From Bog-756 sp963778165 (GTDB lineage Bacteria; Actinomycetota; Acidimicrobiia; Acidimicrobiales; RAAP-2), in assembly GCA_963778165.1 (NCBI GenBank), contig CAVZTE010000007.1, positions 372,001 through 436,000 on the forward strand: a stretch of 64,000 nt of DNA, read 5' to 3'. The position numbers and the translations under genes were made by a program. Shown here one piece after another: positions 43,482 through 52,288 of this stretch (the stretch's first letter is position 1; each line of letters starts with the position of its first letter). The notes below the pieces were generated by a model. That model worked only from the letters and a program-made list of their open reading frames with translations, did no database searches and was not told where the DNA came from.

Positions 43482-43949
43482 TCAGCCGACGGAGGCCACC
43501 TTGAAGCCACCGACCCCGTTTCCACGCACACTGGAGCCGGAATCGCTGGCGAATCTGTACAGTCGCTTTCCTTTGTAGGCAACCTGAAGGTCGTGGCTCT
43601 TGCCGATGGTGACTTTCACCGCGGTGAGATCGCTCACTCCTGTTGGCATCGTCTCGCCCTTTGCCATGAGAAGCGGAGGCCAGACCTGGAGGCACCCACC
43701 GGTACAGGAGCCCGCAGTTGTGTACAGGCTGGCGCCGCTCACCGTGGCCAGCATCCTTCCGTAAGGGTCGCGGTTGACGACTTTAACCACTGTCTCCTTT
43801 GCCGAAGTCGTTGCCTGAGCAGAGGCCAGAGGGACGGCCACCATGGCCCCGCCCAGAGTCACGATGCCCACAGCAAGCCCCACCGTCCTTGTGCGCCGGG
43901 TCCACCGGGCTTTCTGTAGTTCGGGGTCTGTGTGACGTTCCAATGTCAT
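43482..43949 (-). CDS. Secreted COG4315-like protein
   Basis: A 155-residue exported protein with an N-terminal signal or anchor (TVGLAVGIVTLGGAMVAVPL) and a domain of the COG4315 group, recognised by GRMLATVSGASLYTT, the paired Cys in SCTGGCLQVWPPLL and the Y-x-[FWY]-x-x-D motif in RLYRFASD. The group is widespread in soil actinobacteria as secreted or lipoproteins of unknown role. No lipobox Cys is present here. Confidence 0.75.
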   Translation of the reverse strand: MTLERHTDPELQKARWTRRTRTVGLAVGIVTLGGAMVAVPLASAQATTSAKETVVKVVNRDPYGRMLATVSGASLYTTAGSCTGGCLQVWPPLLMAKGETMPTGVSDLTAVKVTIGKSHDLQVAYKGKRLYRFASDSGSSVRGNGVGGFKVASVG

Positions 43950-44304
43950 GCCTCGTTTCTTGTGGATGCCTCATGGTCCATTGATGCTTCAACTGCTGCT
44001 ATCAGGCCATCGAAGGACGGTCATCGGCGCCCCCCGGGTCCGAAGATCGGTTCCTTCCAGGTCTGTTCGTGTACTACGTCCGAGAATGGCGAAAAGTTCA
44101 CGGGCCAGGCCAAAAATTCTGTCGCGCCGCTCTTCCGAATGAATGCAGTTCTGACAAGAGGCCTGTGCCCCAGTGCCTCCACCTAATTCAGGCTCCAACC
44201 CGGCAGCAGTTGGATGCTCAGGCGTCTCGGTGTGTTGCTTCTGGCCATCAGTCGTGTCGAGGCACTACGGTTGATGGTTGCAAGCAATAGGGGGTCACCA
44301 GGTA
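43950..44304. other. Intergenic, divergent promoter region
   Basis: About 355 bases between two divergently transcribed secreted-protein genes. Nothing else recognised. Confidence 0.5.
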
Positions 44305-45462
44305 ATGACCGTTTTTCAGGCCCGATCGGCTCGACTCGTTCCACTGTTGCTGGCACTGGCGTTGATCGGCCTGCCGGCAGGTTCGGCCATCGTAACGACG
44401 ACTTCGGCGAGCGCCGCCCCTCAAGATTTCGTGCCTATGACCACCTTTAACGGGGTCGCCTGTGCTTCCCCAACCCAATGCATCGGCGTGGGAAATGTGG
44501 CGGCGAGGGGGAACTCAGGGGCAGCGGTATCCCTGAACCCGGCGACAGGCGGTCTCTCGTCCGGACAATCCGTTCATCTCCTTGGATCGAGTGGATTTCT
44601 CAATGGAGTGGCGTGCCCATCGAGCTCGGACTGCCTGGCAGTGGGGGAGACCCCCAATCAAACCAAAGGGGTTGCCGTACCCCTCAATCCGAATACGGCA
44701 GCCATGCGCAGTGGGGAAGAACTTCACACCATCTCGGGCATCTCCATGTCCGCCGTGGCATGTACGTCGAGTGATCAGTGCCTGGGCGTGGGACACAGCT
44801 CCACGGGGTCTGGTGCCGTAGTAGCGCTCAGTCCGGCTACGGGTGCCATCGTGAGCGGCCGTACGGTACAGGCCATCCCGGGGACAGGTGGCCTCGGGCT
44901 CGAAGGAGTGGCCTGCCCCTCGGCGAATGTGTGCGTGGCTGTCGGGGAGAACTCCGGAAGGTCGGCCGGGATTGTCGTGGCGCTGAATCCGGCCACCGGA
45001 GCGGTACAGCACGGGGAGAGCGTGCAGAACGTCACCCATAAGGGGGTCTTGTTCGACCTGGCCTGCCCGTCGACCACCGTTTGCTTGGCGGTGGGTTGGG
45101 GTGCCGGCCAACCGTCGGTGGCCGTGCCGATTGACCCGGCAACCGGGGCATTGCTGAAAGGCCAGAGCGATCGATCCATATCGGTACGGGCGGCAATGTT
45201 GACGGCTGTCAGTTGTCCGTCCGTTTCCTTGTGCCTGGCCGTAGGCAACAATGCCGGTGACCCCTCCGTTGGGCAATCGGTGCCGCTCAATCCGGGTACC
45301 GCCAGGATTGCCACCGGCCAAAGCATCCAGACACTTGGGGGCATGGGTGCCTTCAACGCCGTAGCGTGTTCGACGAGCCGATGCGTGGCCGCTGGATCAC
45401 GTTATGAGTCCACCGGGGCGGGGACGGAGGTTCTCAACCCCGCCACCGGTCGGTATCCATAG
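44305..45462 (+). CDS. Secreted seven-repeat beta-propeller-like protein
   Basis: A 385-residue exported protein with signal sequence (LVPLLLALALIGLPAGSA) followed by seven repeats of about 50 residues. Each has the core GVACPSxxxCLAVG ... VALNPATGAxxxG. The paired Cys in nearly every repeat probably form blade disulfides, and seven copies fit a seven-bladed propeller. Function unknown; surface exposure is likely. ATG 44305 follows AGG. Confidence 0.8.
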   Translation: MTVFQARSARLVPLLLALALIGLPAGSAIVTTTSASAAPQDFVPMTTFNGVACASPTQCIGVGNVAARGNSGAAVSLNPATGGLSSGQSVHLLGSSGFLNGVACPSSSDCLAVGETPNQTKGVAVPLNPNTAAMRSGEELHTISGISMSAVACTSSDQCLGVGHSSTGSGAVVALSPATGAIVSGRTVQAIPGTGGLGLEGVACPSANVCVAVGENSGRSAGIVVALNPATGAVQHGESVQNVTHKGVLFDLACPSTTVCLAVGWGAGQPSVAVPIDPATGALLKGQSDRSISVRAAMLTAVSCPSVSLCLAVGNNAGDPSVGQSVPLNPGTARIATGQSIQTLGGMGAFNAVACSTSRCVAAGSRYESTGAGTEVLNPATGRYP

Positions 45463-45517
45463 ACCCGTTTGCATCCGTACTACTGGGCCGGCACGACCGT
45501 GAGCGACTGTTAGCGTC

Positions 45518-45922
45518 ATGCCCACCATGGATCTCCCTGATCGCTTCGTCGACCTGATGCGAGGCCGGAACCCGTGTTTCATCACCACCTTGATGCCTGA
45601 CGGCTCGCCGCAGACGACACAGACCTGGGTCGACACCGACGGTGCTCATGTGATCATCAATACGGTGCAGACGCACCAGAAGATGCGTAACATCGAGCGG
45701 GACCCACGAGTCTCCGTGGCTGTCAGCGACGCCGCCGATCTCTCGCGCTACTACGCCGTCCGGGGACGCGTCACGAACGTCACCACTGAAGGCGGAGCTG
45801 AGCACATCGAGGCCCTGGCCCAGCGGTACACCGGTGAGCCCTACCCGTGGTACGGCGGACGGGACCAGGTGCGGGTGATCCTGACCATCACCTGCGACAG
45901 CATCCACTCGATGGACCGCTGA
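45518..45922 (+). CDS. PPOX-class F420-dependent oxidoreductase
   Basis: A 134-residue split-barrel protein of the TIGR03618 group: LMRGRNPCFITTLMPDGSPQ, TQTWVDTDGAHVIINT, the Lys in QTHQKMRNIERDPRVSVAVS, and YYAVRGRVTNV. The fold binds F420 or FMN in the cytosol. It resembles the gene at 1525 but is not a recent copy. The substrate is unknown. Confidence 0.85.
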   Translation: MPTMDLPDRFVDLMRGRNPCFITTLMPDGSPQTTQTWVDTDGAHVIINTVQTHQKMRNIERDPRVSVAVSDAADLSRYYAVRGRVTNVTTEGGAEHIEALAQRYTGEPYPWYGGRDQVRVILTITCDSIHSMDR

Positions 45923-45940
45923 CCGGGAGAAGCATCCCGG
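45923..45940. terminator. Hairpin between convergent genes
   Basis: CCGGGA (45923-45928), a six-base loop and TCCCGG (45935-45940) form a perfect stem right after the PPOX stop and before the convergent repeat-protein gene. There is no T tract, so it is a weak or Rho-assisted terminator at best. Confidence 0.4.
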
Positions 45941-45977
45941 ATCGTTCCGAATGCAATGGACCGGCGCTGGTGAACAG

Positions 45978-46913
45978 TTACCGCTTGAGCGCAATGATCT
46001 GGATTTGGCCCCCTCGCCCGGCAGCGATTCCGACGATCGGAGCATTCGTGCGTTTCCCGCCCATGGAACCCTCGAAGGGGGCACTGCCGAACGAGAACAC
46101 CCCACCGTCCGACGCCGCCAGCCAGTACCCCTTGCCGTCCGGGGCGGCAGCCATCCCCACCACCGGTGCGTTGAGTCGGGTCCCGCCCATGGAGCCCTGG
46201 TACGTGGCGTCACCGAAGGCGAAGACTCCTCCGTCCGAGGCGACCAGCCAGTACCCCTTGCCGTCCGGGGTGGCGGCCATTCCCGCCACCGGTGCGTTGA
46301 GTCGGGTCCCGCCCATGGAACCGTCGTACGCAGCGTCACCGAAGGCGAAGACTCCTCCGTCCGAGGCGACCAGCCAGTACCCCTTGCCGTCCGGGGTGGC
46401 GGCCATTCCCACCACCGGTGCGTAAAGGGACCGGGTGGTCAGTCCGCCCAGCGGGACCGCGTCACCACACCCCACAACGGCTCCGTTCGAGCTGGCCAGA
46501 AAGAACCCGTTGCCAGTCGGCGACGAGGCCATCCCTACCCACGACCCCTCAGCTCCGTTCAGGCTGGTACAACCGTTCTGTCCCGACTGATCCGCCTGGC
46601 CGAATGGAGTGGCCCAGCGGTATGCGTTGAGCAGCCAGTACCCACTTCCGCTCGGCGTCGCAGCGATTGCATCACACCCCAACAACGGATTGAGCGTGCT
46701 CTGCGGCTGGGGAGAGAACCCGCAAGTGGCTGGGTCAGCTGCTCCGGAGCCGTAGAACGGCGCACCGAATGCAAACACCCCCCCGTCAGCACCAGCCAGC
46801 CAATAGCCGGGGCCTGGTTGAACTGTGGCGGCGTTGACCGGTGGTGCGCCCACCAGCAATAGTCCAGCGCCGCCAACAACCAGCCCAGCCAGCAATTTCC
46901 ATACCCTCGCCAT
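45978..46913 (-). CDS. Secreted GYWL/DGGVF-repeat protein
   Basis: A 311-residue exported protein. A signal peptide (LLAGLVVGGAGLLLVGAPPVNA) is followed by repeated units of about 45 residues with the core DGKGYWLVASDGGVFAFGDA and a SMGGTRLNAPVVGMAA link. At least six such units are visible, three nearly identical. These repeats are common in secreted proteins of Acidimicrobiia and are predicted to form beta-propellers. ATG 46913 has GGGGAGG six bases upstream. The frame continues open upstream into another domain (see next entry). Confidence 0.8.
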   Translation of the reverse strand: MARVWKLLAGLVVGGAGLLLVGAPPVNAATVQPGPGYWLAGADGGVFAFGAPFYGSGAADPATCGFSPQPQSTLNPLLGCDAIAATPSGSGYWLLNAYRWATPFGQADQSGQNGCTSLNGAEGSWVGMASSPTGNGFFLASSNGAVVGCGDAVPLGGLTTRSLYAPVVGMAATPDGKGYWLVASDGGVFAFGDAAYDGSMGGTRLNAPVAGMAATPDGKGYWLVASDGGVFAFGDATYQGSMGGTRLNAPVVGMAAAPDGKGYWLAASDGGVFSFGSAPFEGSMGGKRTNAPIVGIAAGRGGQIQIIALKR

Positions 46914-47237
46914 GGCAACCTCCCCGAAGCCCGTGCGTGTGAACCTATACCAAAGCCGAGCCCGGCGACCCTCCCGCAGCTCGGTTGACCCGATGACCGT
47001 GCTGATCCGATCGGGTCGAACAGCCTCAGGAGCCGCAACAGAGGCCACGCCTTGCTTCAGTTCATCGGCTGTGACCGCCACGAAGCCGATGGAAATGACC
47101 TCCCTCGGGTCGTCAAGACTCTGCGCGTTGAAGACCCTGGTCGGTACTCCGAATCCCTGGTCGGCCTCCCACTCCCGGATCAAATCCTCGAAAGTGCAAC
47201 CTTCCTTCGGGCGCCGGACGAACAGGCCGACGATCAT
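46914..47237 (-). CDS. In-frame upstream domain without its own stop
   Basis: From ATG 47237 the frame runs 108 codons straight into the GYWL-repeat gene with no stop between. This part (MIVGLFVRRPKEGCTFEDLI, then EVISIGFVAVTADELKQG, LREGRRARLWYRF) looks like a small cytosolic alpha/beta protein, perhaps a ferredoxin-like ABM relative. It may be a separate gene that lost its stop, a real fusion with an internal signal peptide, or chance. The good ribosome site at 46913 favours separate translation of the secreted part. Confidence 0.4.
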
Positions 47238-47470
47238 GAGACATTCGCCGGGCCGAGCAGCCCTCCAAGGGCCGGGACAGATCGCAGTGAAGAGATGCCG
47301 GCCCTCAGGAATCGCTAGCATCGCCACACAATGCCGGACCGCGGAGATGACCCACGTACGCAGACCGGTCCGGGTACGTGGTCCGCTGGAATCCCCGCGA
47401 CCCTGACTCTCATCGTCTCCCGCCCGGTGCAACACCACTAGGTTCCTGACCCGTTCGAAGGAGTTCTTGC

Positions 47471-48115
47471 ATGTCGATAGTTCGTGTCCACAACTTTGGT
47501 GTCTCGTTGGACGGTTTCAGTACCGGTGAAGGGCAATCATTCGATCAGCCGTTCGGGCACGCGGGGACTCGCCTTCTGGACGGCTTCATGGGAACCCGCA
47601 CGTTCCAGAACATGCACGGCAATCCGGGCGGAAGTACCGGAGCCGACGAGGCCTTCGCCAGCAACTGGGCACCAGGGATCGGTGCCGAGATCATGGGGCG
47701 CAACAAGTTCGGGCCTCAGCGCGGCCCGTGGGCCGACGAAGAGTGGAAAGGGTGGTGGGGCGACGATCCCGTGTTTCACACCCCGGTATTCGTGCTGACC
47801 CACTACCCCAGGCCAACTCTCGAGATGGAAGGCGGTACGACCTTTCATTTCATCGACGCCTCGCCCGTCGAAGCGCTGACGATGGCCCGCCAAGCCGCAG
47901 GGGAGCTCGACGTTCGCATCGGTGGAGGCCCGTCGACCGTTCGTCAGTTCCTCGCCGCGGATCTGATCGACCACATGCACATCGTCATCGCACCGATTGT
48001 CCTGGGGCGCGGCGTGCCACTGTGGGAGGGTCTCGAAGGAGTGGAAGACCGTTTTTCCATCGAGGCCGTAAGCACCCCCAGCGGCATCACCCACATGACC
48101 TTCACGCGCCGATAG
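47471..48115 (+). CDS. Dihydrofolate-reductase-like (RibD C-terminal domain) protein
   Basis: A 214-residue reductase-fold protein: VHNFGVSLDGFSTGEGQSFD, MGTRTFQNMHGNPG, FVLTHYPRPTLEMEGG, VRIGGGPSTVRQFLAADLID, and IAPIVLGRGVPLWEGLE are family landmarks, including the NADPH-binding G-G-G. Stand-alone members are usually NADPH reductases of unknown substrate. AAGGAG lies seven bases before ATG 47471. Confidence 0.9.
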   Translation: MSIVRVHNFGVSLDGFSTGEGQSFDQPFGHAGTRLLDGFMGTRTFQNMHGNPGGSTGADEAFASNWAPGIGAEIMGRNKFGPQRGPWADEEWKGWWGDDPVFHTPVFVLTHYPRPTLEMEGGTTFHFIDASPVEALTMARQAAGELDVRIGGGPSTVRQFLAADLIDHMHIVIAPIVLGRGVPLWEGLEGVEDRFSIEAVSTPSGITHMTFTRR

Positions 48116-48175
48116 CTCGATAGTGGGGATCCCCGGGGCGGGCAGTGGTGTGCTTGGCCGTTTCGGGCTCCAGGG

Positions 48176-48535
48176 ATGCCCGTGTCGCCTGGTTTGAAGG
48201 CGCGTCTGAAGGCTGAGTCAGTGAGCGATCAGCGCATCATGCGTGTCGCTGATCGAGGCCGATTTGCGGAGCTCGGCGAGCCGGCGCGGGAGTACCTGTG
48301 TTCCAATCTCGCCCTGCACGATGTGTCCAGCGCCGAGTTCTCCGACGAGGGAACGCTCACCTACGACCTGAGGCTTGACCACTTCAGCTTTCGGTTCGAA
48401 ATCTGCACCGCACCCGACAGCCCGGATGACCGAGCCCTCCAACTGGGGATTGTCCAGGCGGAAGAGTTCCTCAGGGTAATGGGCTTTGGTTACCGGAGCC
48501 TTCGCGTCAGTGCCATGGACATGTCGAGAGTCTGA
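48176..48535 (+). CDS. Hypothetical protein
   Basis: A 119-residue soluble protein with alternating strands and helices (FSDEGTLTYDLRLDHFSFRF, then LQLGIVQAEEFLRVMGFGYR). No family recognised and only a weak CAGGG before ATG 48176. The amino acid pattern looks coding. Confidence 0.5.
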   Translation: MPVSPGLKARLKAESVSDQRIMRVADRGRFAELGEPAREYLCSNLALHDVSSAEFSDEGTLTYDLRLDHFSFRFEICTAPDSPDDRALQLGIVQAEEFLRVMGFGYRSLRVSAMDMSRV

Positions 48536-48549
48536 CCTGGCCCTGCCGA

Positions 48550-49491
48550 CTACCGCTGCGCCCGGTGCTCCCTGGCCAACGATCGCTTCATTCGCCACCT
48601 GCTGTGGCTCCAGACCGTCAGGACCACGGCGACGAACGTTGCTGCCACTTCGAGGGACGCCACTACCCATCCAACGGGTCCGGCCCACAACAGTGCACCC
48701 CCCAGGAGGGCAAGAAGTCCGAAGGCGATAGGCAGTCCCAGGGCAATCGCCATCCCCCATTCGCGGGCGTCTTCTTCAGGCACATGGTCGATTTCAAATT
48801 CCATCTCCGGCGGCGCCCATTCCGGCTTGGCGGCGAGGAACTTCTGTGTGGTCTCGAACGACTGCGATTCGAAGGCAATCCCAGCCGCCGCGCACAGCTG
48901 CTCGAGAGCACTCACGTTGAACTCCCAGGTGCCCCCGCTGTTGTACCCGTACTCCACCGAGCTGTCCAGACGAGTCATCACCTGATCACCACGGTCCAAG
49001 AACAGGATGAGGTGGGTGCCCAGGCTCTTCCAACCAATGGCCCTTCGCCGGATGTTCGCCATGACGATTTTGGTGATGATCGGAGCGTGGCCTTCGTCAC
49101 CTTGGCTGCCCGGTAGGCGGAAGTGCCGCGTATGGATGCCATGAACATGGTCTTGGACCACGAGTTGCCCTTGCCCGACAAAGATGGCTTGTCGGTGGGA
49201 CTCGTGGAAGTCCAGGCCGGTCGTCAGCTTGAGATCCTGCCCAGGGGCGAGAGCCACATAGTGGTCTTCTGGAATTCCCGAGTTCCGCAGCTCTTCGGTG
49301 GTGATCGCGACATCGATGGGGTCTTCGTTGTAGCGGTCCAGGTCCTCCGTTTGAGCCGCCCAGGTGGTGCTCTCTGTGGGATCCGGGGCTGCTGAGCCTG
49401 TGCCGGGGCCGGGGAACTGCACGTGGATGTTGTTTCCCTGCAGCTCGGGGGAGAACGACCGGTGCTCAGGTGGCTGCTCTTCTTCCGCCAT
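48550..49491 (-). CDS. Hypothetical protein with cytosolic domain and two C-terminal helices
   Basis: A 313-residue protein. A polar N-terminal half contains PIDVAITTEELRNSGIPEDH and DHVHGIHTRHFRLPGSQG. A middle domain follows with HLILFLDRGDQVMTRLDSSV and VSALEQLCAAAGIAFES, then two hydrophobic helices (WGMAIALGLPIAFGLLALLG and AGPVGWVVASLEVAATFVAV) and a basic tail. It may be tail-anchored with its bulk in the cytosol. No family recognised. Confidence 0.65.
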   Translation of the reverse strand: MAEEEQPPEHRSFSPELQGNNIHVQFPGPGTGSAAPDPTESTTWAAQTEDLDRYNEDPIDVAITTEELRNSGIPEDHYVALAPGQDLKLTTGLDFHESHRQAIFVGQGQLVVQDHVHGIHTRHFRLPGSQGDEGHAPIITKIVMANIRRRAIGWKSLGTHLILFLDRGDQVMTRLDSSVEYGYNSGGTWEFNVSALEQLCAAAGIAFESQSFETTQKFLAAKPEWAPPEMEFEIDHVPEEDAREWGMAIALGLPIAFGLLALLGGALLWAGPVGWVVASLEVAATFVAVVLTVWSHSRWRMKRSLAREHRAQR

Positions 49492-49601
49492 ACCAACGAG
49501 TATCCCGCAGTACCCGCGCCAAGATCGCGCCAAATCGGGGAAATTCAACACTGCCGCCGACCCGCCGGCCGTCGATGCAACCCTCTGAACTGCAGCTTCT
49601 G

Positions 49602-49679
49602 TGGTCGGGCTGCCCGGATTTGAACCGGGGACCTCTGCGTCCCGAACGCAGCGCGCTAACCAAGCTGCGCCACAGCCCG
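49602..49679 (-). tRNA. tRNA-Pro(CGG)
   Basis: A complete minus-strand cloverleaf starting CGGGCTG at 49679 and ending CAGCCCG-A-CCA with CCA at 49602-49604. The anticodon loop TTCGGGA gives anticodon CGG. The C1:G72 pair and A73 are typical of bacterial tRNA-Pro. T loop TTCAAAT is intact. Confidence 0.97.
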
Positions 49680-49749
49680 TCTAAGGATCGGGTGCTCACA
49701 CCGACCCTGACTGGCGAGAGCCTACCTGACGGCCGGAGGGGTGCCCGGC

Positions 49750-50682
49750 CTACCCCACGGCAGTCCGGTGGTTGCCCTGCTCCCCGCCGTGGGCCTGGTC
49801 CGGCTCCGGTGCCGGCTCGGGGCGCTTGGCCACCACCTTGGCGATACGGTGCTTGTCCATCTCGGTGACCCGTAGCTCCCAGCCGTCGACCTCCAGGGAC
49901 TCGCCCTCTTCGGGGATGTGCCCGAAGCCGTCGAACAGGAACCCCCCGACTGTCACGTACTCCCCCTCGGGGAGGTTGATATCCAGGCTGTCCCGCAAGT
50001 CGTCGACGCTCATCCGGCCGTCCACCAGCCACCGATTCCCATCCACCCGGACCACATCGGGCTCGTCGTCAGGGTCGAACTCGTCGGGGAGGTCGCCCAC
50101 CAGGGCCCCCAGCAGGTCCTTGATGGTGAGCACCCCCTCGACTCCGCCGTGCTCGTCGACCACCACGGCGAACGCCCGCCGTTGTTGTCGCATCTCGGCC
50201 AGGGCGTCGAGGACCAGCCGCGACTCGGGTACCAGAAATGGCTGCCGCAGCCGGCGGGAGATGTCGAGGGGATCGGGGGATAGCCTCCCGCCGAGCTCGG
50301 CACCCTCACTGTCGTCGGTGGCGCTCACCTTCCAGCCCGCCCGGAAGAGGTCGTTGACGAACAGCACGCCGACCAGATCGTCGAGATTGTCGCCGTAGAC
50401 CGGAAAGCAACTGTGGCCCGACTCCCGTACCACCCGGGTCACGGCATCGACGGTCAACGGGATCGACAGGGCCACCACGTCGACCCGGGGGGTCATGACC
50501 TCTCGCACCGCCATATCGTGCAGGTCACTGAGCGCATCGATGATGAACTGCTCCTGGGCATCGGCTTCCCCGTCGGAGCGCCGCCCGTTGGTCCCCGCCT
50601 GACCCGTCGCCGCCTCGCCGGTACGCCCGCGGCTACCTGGTGGAGGTTGGTCTTCTTGTTTGTGGCGCCGGAACACGGACAC
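49750..50682 (-). CDS. CorC/HlyC-type CBS-domain protein
   Basis: A 310-residue protein with two CBS motifs (MAVREVMTPRVDVVALS, HSCFPVYGDNLDDLVGVL; then RRAFAVVVDEHGGVEGVLTI) and the CorC_HlyC transporter-associated domain (LPEGEYVTVGGFLFDGFGHI). The DUF21 membrane part found in full-length homologues is absent, so this is the short CorC form implicated in Mg2+/Co2+ handling. It is transcribed with the receiver gene 30 bases upstream. Confidence 0.88.
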   Translation of the reverse strand: MSVFRRHKQEDQPPPGSRGRTGEAATGQAGTNGRRSDGEADAQEQFIIDALSDLHDMAVREVMTPRVDVVALSIPLTVDAVTRVVRESGHSCFPVYGDNLDDLVGVLFVNDLFRAGWKVSATDDSEGAELGGRLSPDPLDISRRLRQPFLVPESRLVLDALAEMRQQRRAFAVVVDEHGGVEGVLTIKDLLGALVGDLPDEFDPDDEPDVVRVDGNRWLVDGRMSVDDLRDSLDINLPEGEYVTVGGFLFDGFGHIPEEGESLEVDGWELRVTEMDKHRIAKVVAKRPEPAPEPDQAHGGEQGNHRTAVG

Positions 50683-50712
50683 GGTAGTGACGCGGTCTGT
50701 CGGGCCGGACCG

Positions 50713-51153
50713 TCAGGCGCCGGCAGGTACGGGCGTGGTGACGACGGAGAGCGGCTGGTAGGACTCGTCGTAGTACGTGCCCCCGTCGAGCAGCGAGGTG
50801 ACAGCGCGCCGAAGCCGGATGGGGTCGAGCGGCTTGACCACCCACCCCTCGGCTCCGGACCGTCGGGCCAGAAAGACGTCGGGTCGACGGTCCAGCAACA
50901 TGAGCACCGGAACGTGCTCGAGCTTGCCGTAGGACTCCTCGAGTCGTAGCTCGAGGCACACCGCCATCCCTCCCATGTTCCCCATCTGGAGGTCCACCAC
51001 CACCAGGTCGGGTAGGGCCTCTTCCACCGCGGCCATCACCTTGGGGCCGGAGTCGGCCTCACGGATGACGATGTCGGACGTGCCGGCGATGGCAGCGACC
51101 TCTGCTCTCACCGAGGGGGCATCGCTGCCCACGAGGATGGTTCGCACCTCCAC
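50713..51153 (-). CDS. Stand-alone receiver-domain protein
   Basis: A 146-residue single-domain response regulator: TILVGSDAPSVRAEV, the phospho-acceptor Asp in DLVVVDLQMGNMGG, VPVLMLLDR, and Lys in GWVVKPLDPIRLRRAV. The early acidic pair is only partly kept. No output domain follows, so it acts through partners or as a phosphate sink. GTG at 51153 or 51147 starts it just after the ArsA-like gene, suggesting an operon. Confidence 0.75.
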   Translation of the reverse strand: MEVRTILVGSDAPSVRAEVAAIAGTSDIVIREADSGPKVMAAVEEALPDLVVVDLQMGNMGGMAVCLELRLEESYGKLEHVPVLMLLDRRPDVFLARRSGAEGWVVKPLDPIRLRRAVTSLLDGGTYYDESYQPLSVVTTPVPAGA

Positions 51154-51157
51154 CAGG

Positions 51158-52288
51158 TTAGCCTGCCTGCCCGGTGCCCCCCACTGTCTGGGGACGCGCC
51201 CCGTCGAAGAGCAGATCGGCGATGCGCCCCAGCCCCTCGAGGTCGTGGACATCGGAGTTCATCAGGGGGACCCGGTACACCGGCGCCGGCGACACCTTGG
51301 CCACCAGGTCGGCGTAGGCCTGCTCCTCCCGGTCCGAGGCGTCGGTGTACCCCCGCAGGTTGGTGATCAACTGGTCCAGTGGGCTGTCCGGATCCACGAC
51401 CGGCGTGGCCGGCAGCGACGCCACCTGGGCGTCGTCGGCGAACCGGGGCTGCACCCGGTTGACCACCAGAGCGGTCACCGCCATGTCCGACTCGGCCAGC
51501 TTGCCGGCGAAGTGGACGGCCTCGTCCACCGAATCGGGCCGGGGCGACGCCACCAGCACGAAGGCGGTGTCGGCGTCCACCAGCAACTCCTTGACCCGTG
51601 CGGCGCGGATCCGGAAGCCCTCCTCCATCCCTTCGAAGGCCTGGAAGAAGCTCACCGCATCGTGGACGATCTCGGCCCCGGCCACCCGGGAGATGGTCCG
51701 TAGCAGGGCCTGGGCCGCCACCCCCATGAACTTGAGCCCGGCCCGGGTGGGCTTCATCAGGGCCTGGAACACCCGGTTCTCCAGAAAGTGGGTGAGCCGT
51801 CGGGGCGCATCGAGGAAGTCCAGGGCGTTGCGGGTCGGCGGGGTGTCCACCACCACCAGGTCGAACTTCCCTTCCTCGACCAACTCGTAGAGCTTCTCCA
51901 TGGCCATGTACTCCTGGGTGCCCGAGAGCGAGCCGGTGAGGTTCCGGTAGATCCGGTTGACCTTGATGTCCTCCACCTGCTCGGCGTTGTCGGAGTACCG
52001 CTGGATCAGGTCGTCGAAGGTCCCCTTGGGATCGAGCATCAGGGCGTGGAGCTCCCCGGGCCACGGACCGTCGATGCGGGTGGGCCGATTGGAGAGCGAG
52101 TCCAACCCGAGCGAGTTGGCCAGGCGACGGGCCGGGTCGATGGTCACCACGCAGGCCCGGCGGCCCAGCCGGGCCGCCTCCAGGGCCATGGCCGCCGCCG
52201 TGGTGGTCTTTCCCACGCCCCCGGAGCCGCAGCAGATGACGATGGACCGCTCCTCCACCACCCGGTCGATGGACGAACCCGGGCTCAT
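51158..52288 (-). CDS. ArsA/GET3-like ATPase, second of a pair
   Basis: A 376-residue deviant-Walker ATPase. P-loop GSGGVGKTTTAAAMA, the switch region VVTIDPARRLANSLGLD, and VVVDTPPTRNALDFLDAP are intact, together with an insertion-rich middle. It matches one member of the actinobacterial ArsA-like ATPase pair (Rv3679/Rv3680 type), implicated in oxidative and glycerol stress and not in arsenic export. The ATG overlaps the stop of its twin (ATGA), so they make a coupled pair and probably a heteromer. Confidence 0.92.
   Translation of the reverse strand: MSPGSSIDRVVEERSIVICCGSGGVGKTTTAAAMALEAARLGRRACVVTIDPARRLANSLGLDSLSNRPTRIDGPWPGELHALMLDPKGTFDDLIQRYSDNAEQVEDIKVNRIYRNLTGSLSGTQEYMAMEKLYELVEEGKFDLVVVDTPPTRNALDFLDAPRRLTHFLENRVFQALMKPTRAGLKFMGVAAQALLRTISRVAGAEIVHDAVSFFQAFEGMEEGFRIRAARVKELLVDADTAFVLVASPRPDSVDEAVHFAGKLAESDMAVTALVVNRVQPRFADDAQVASLPATPVVDPDSPLDQLITNLRGYTDASDREEQAYADLVAKVSPAPVYRVPLMNSDVHDLEGLGRIADLLFDGARPQTVGGTGQAG

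Noticed and set aside
48123..48134. GGGGATCCCC palindrome as terminator or operator
   Set aside because: Ten bases with no loop and no T tract; too short to support a call.
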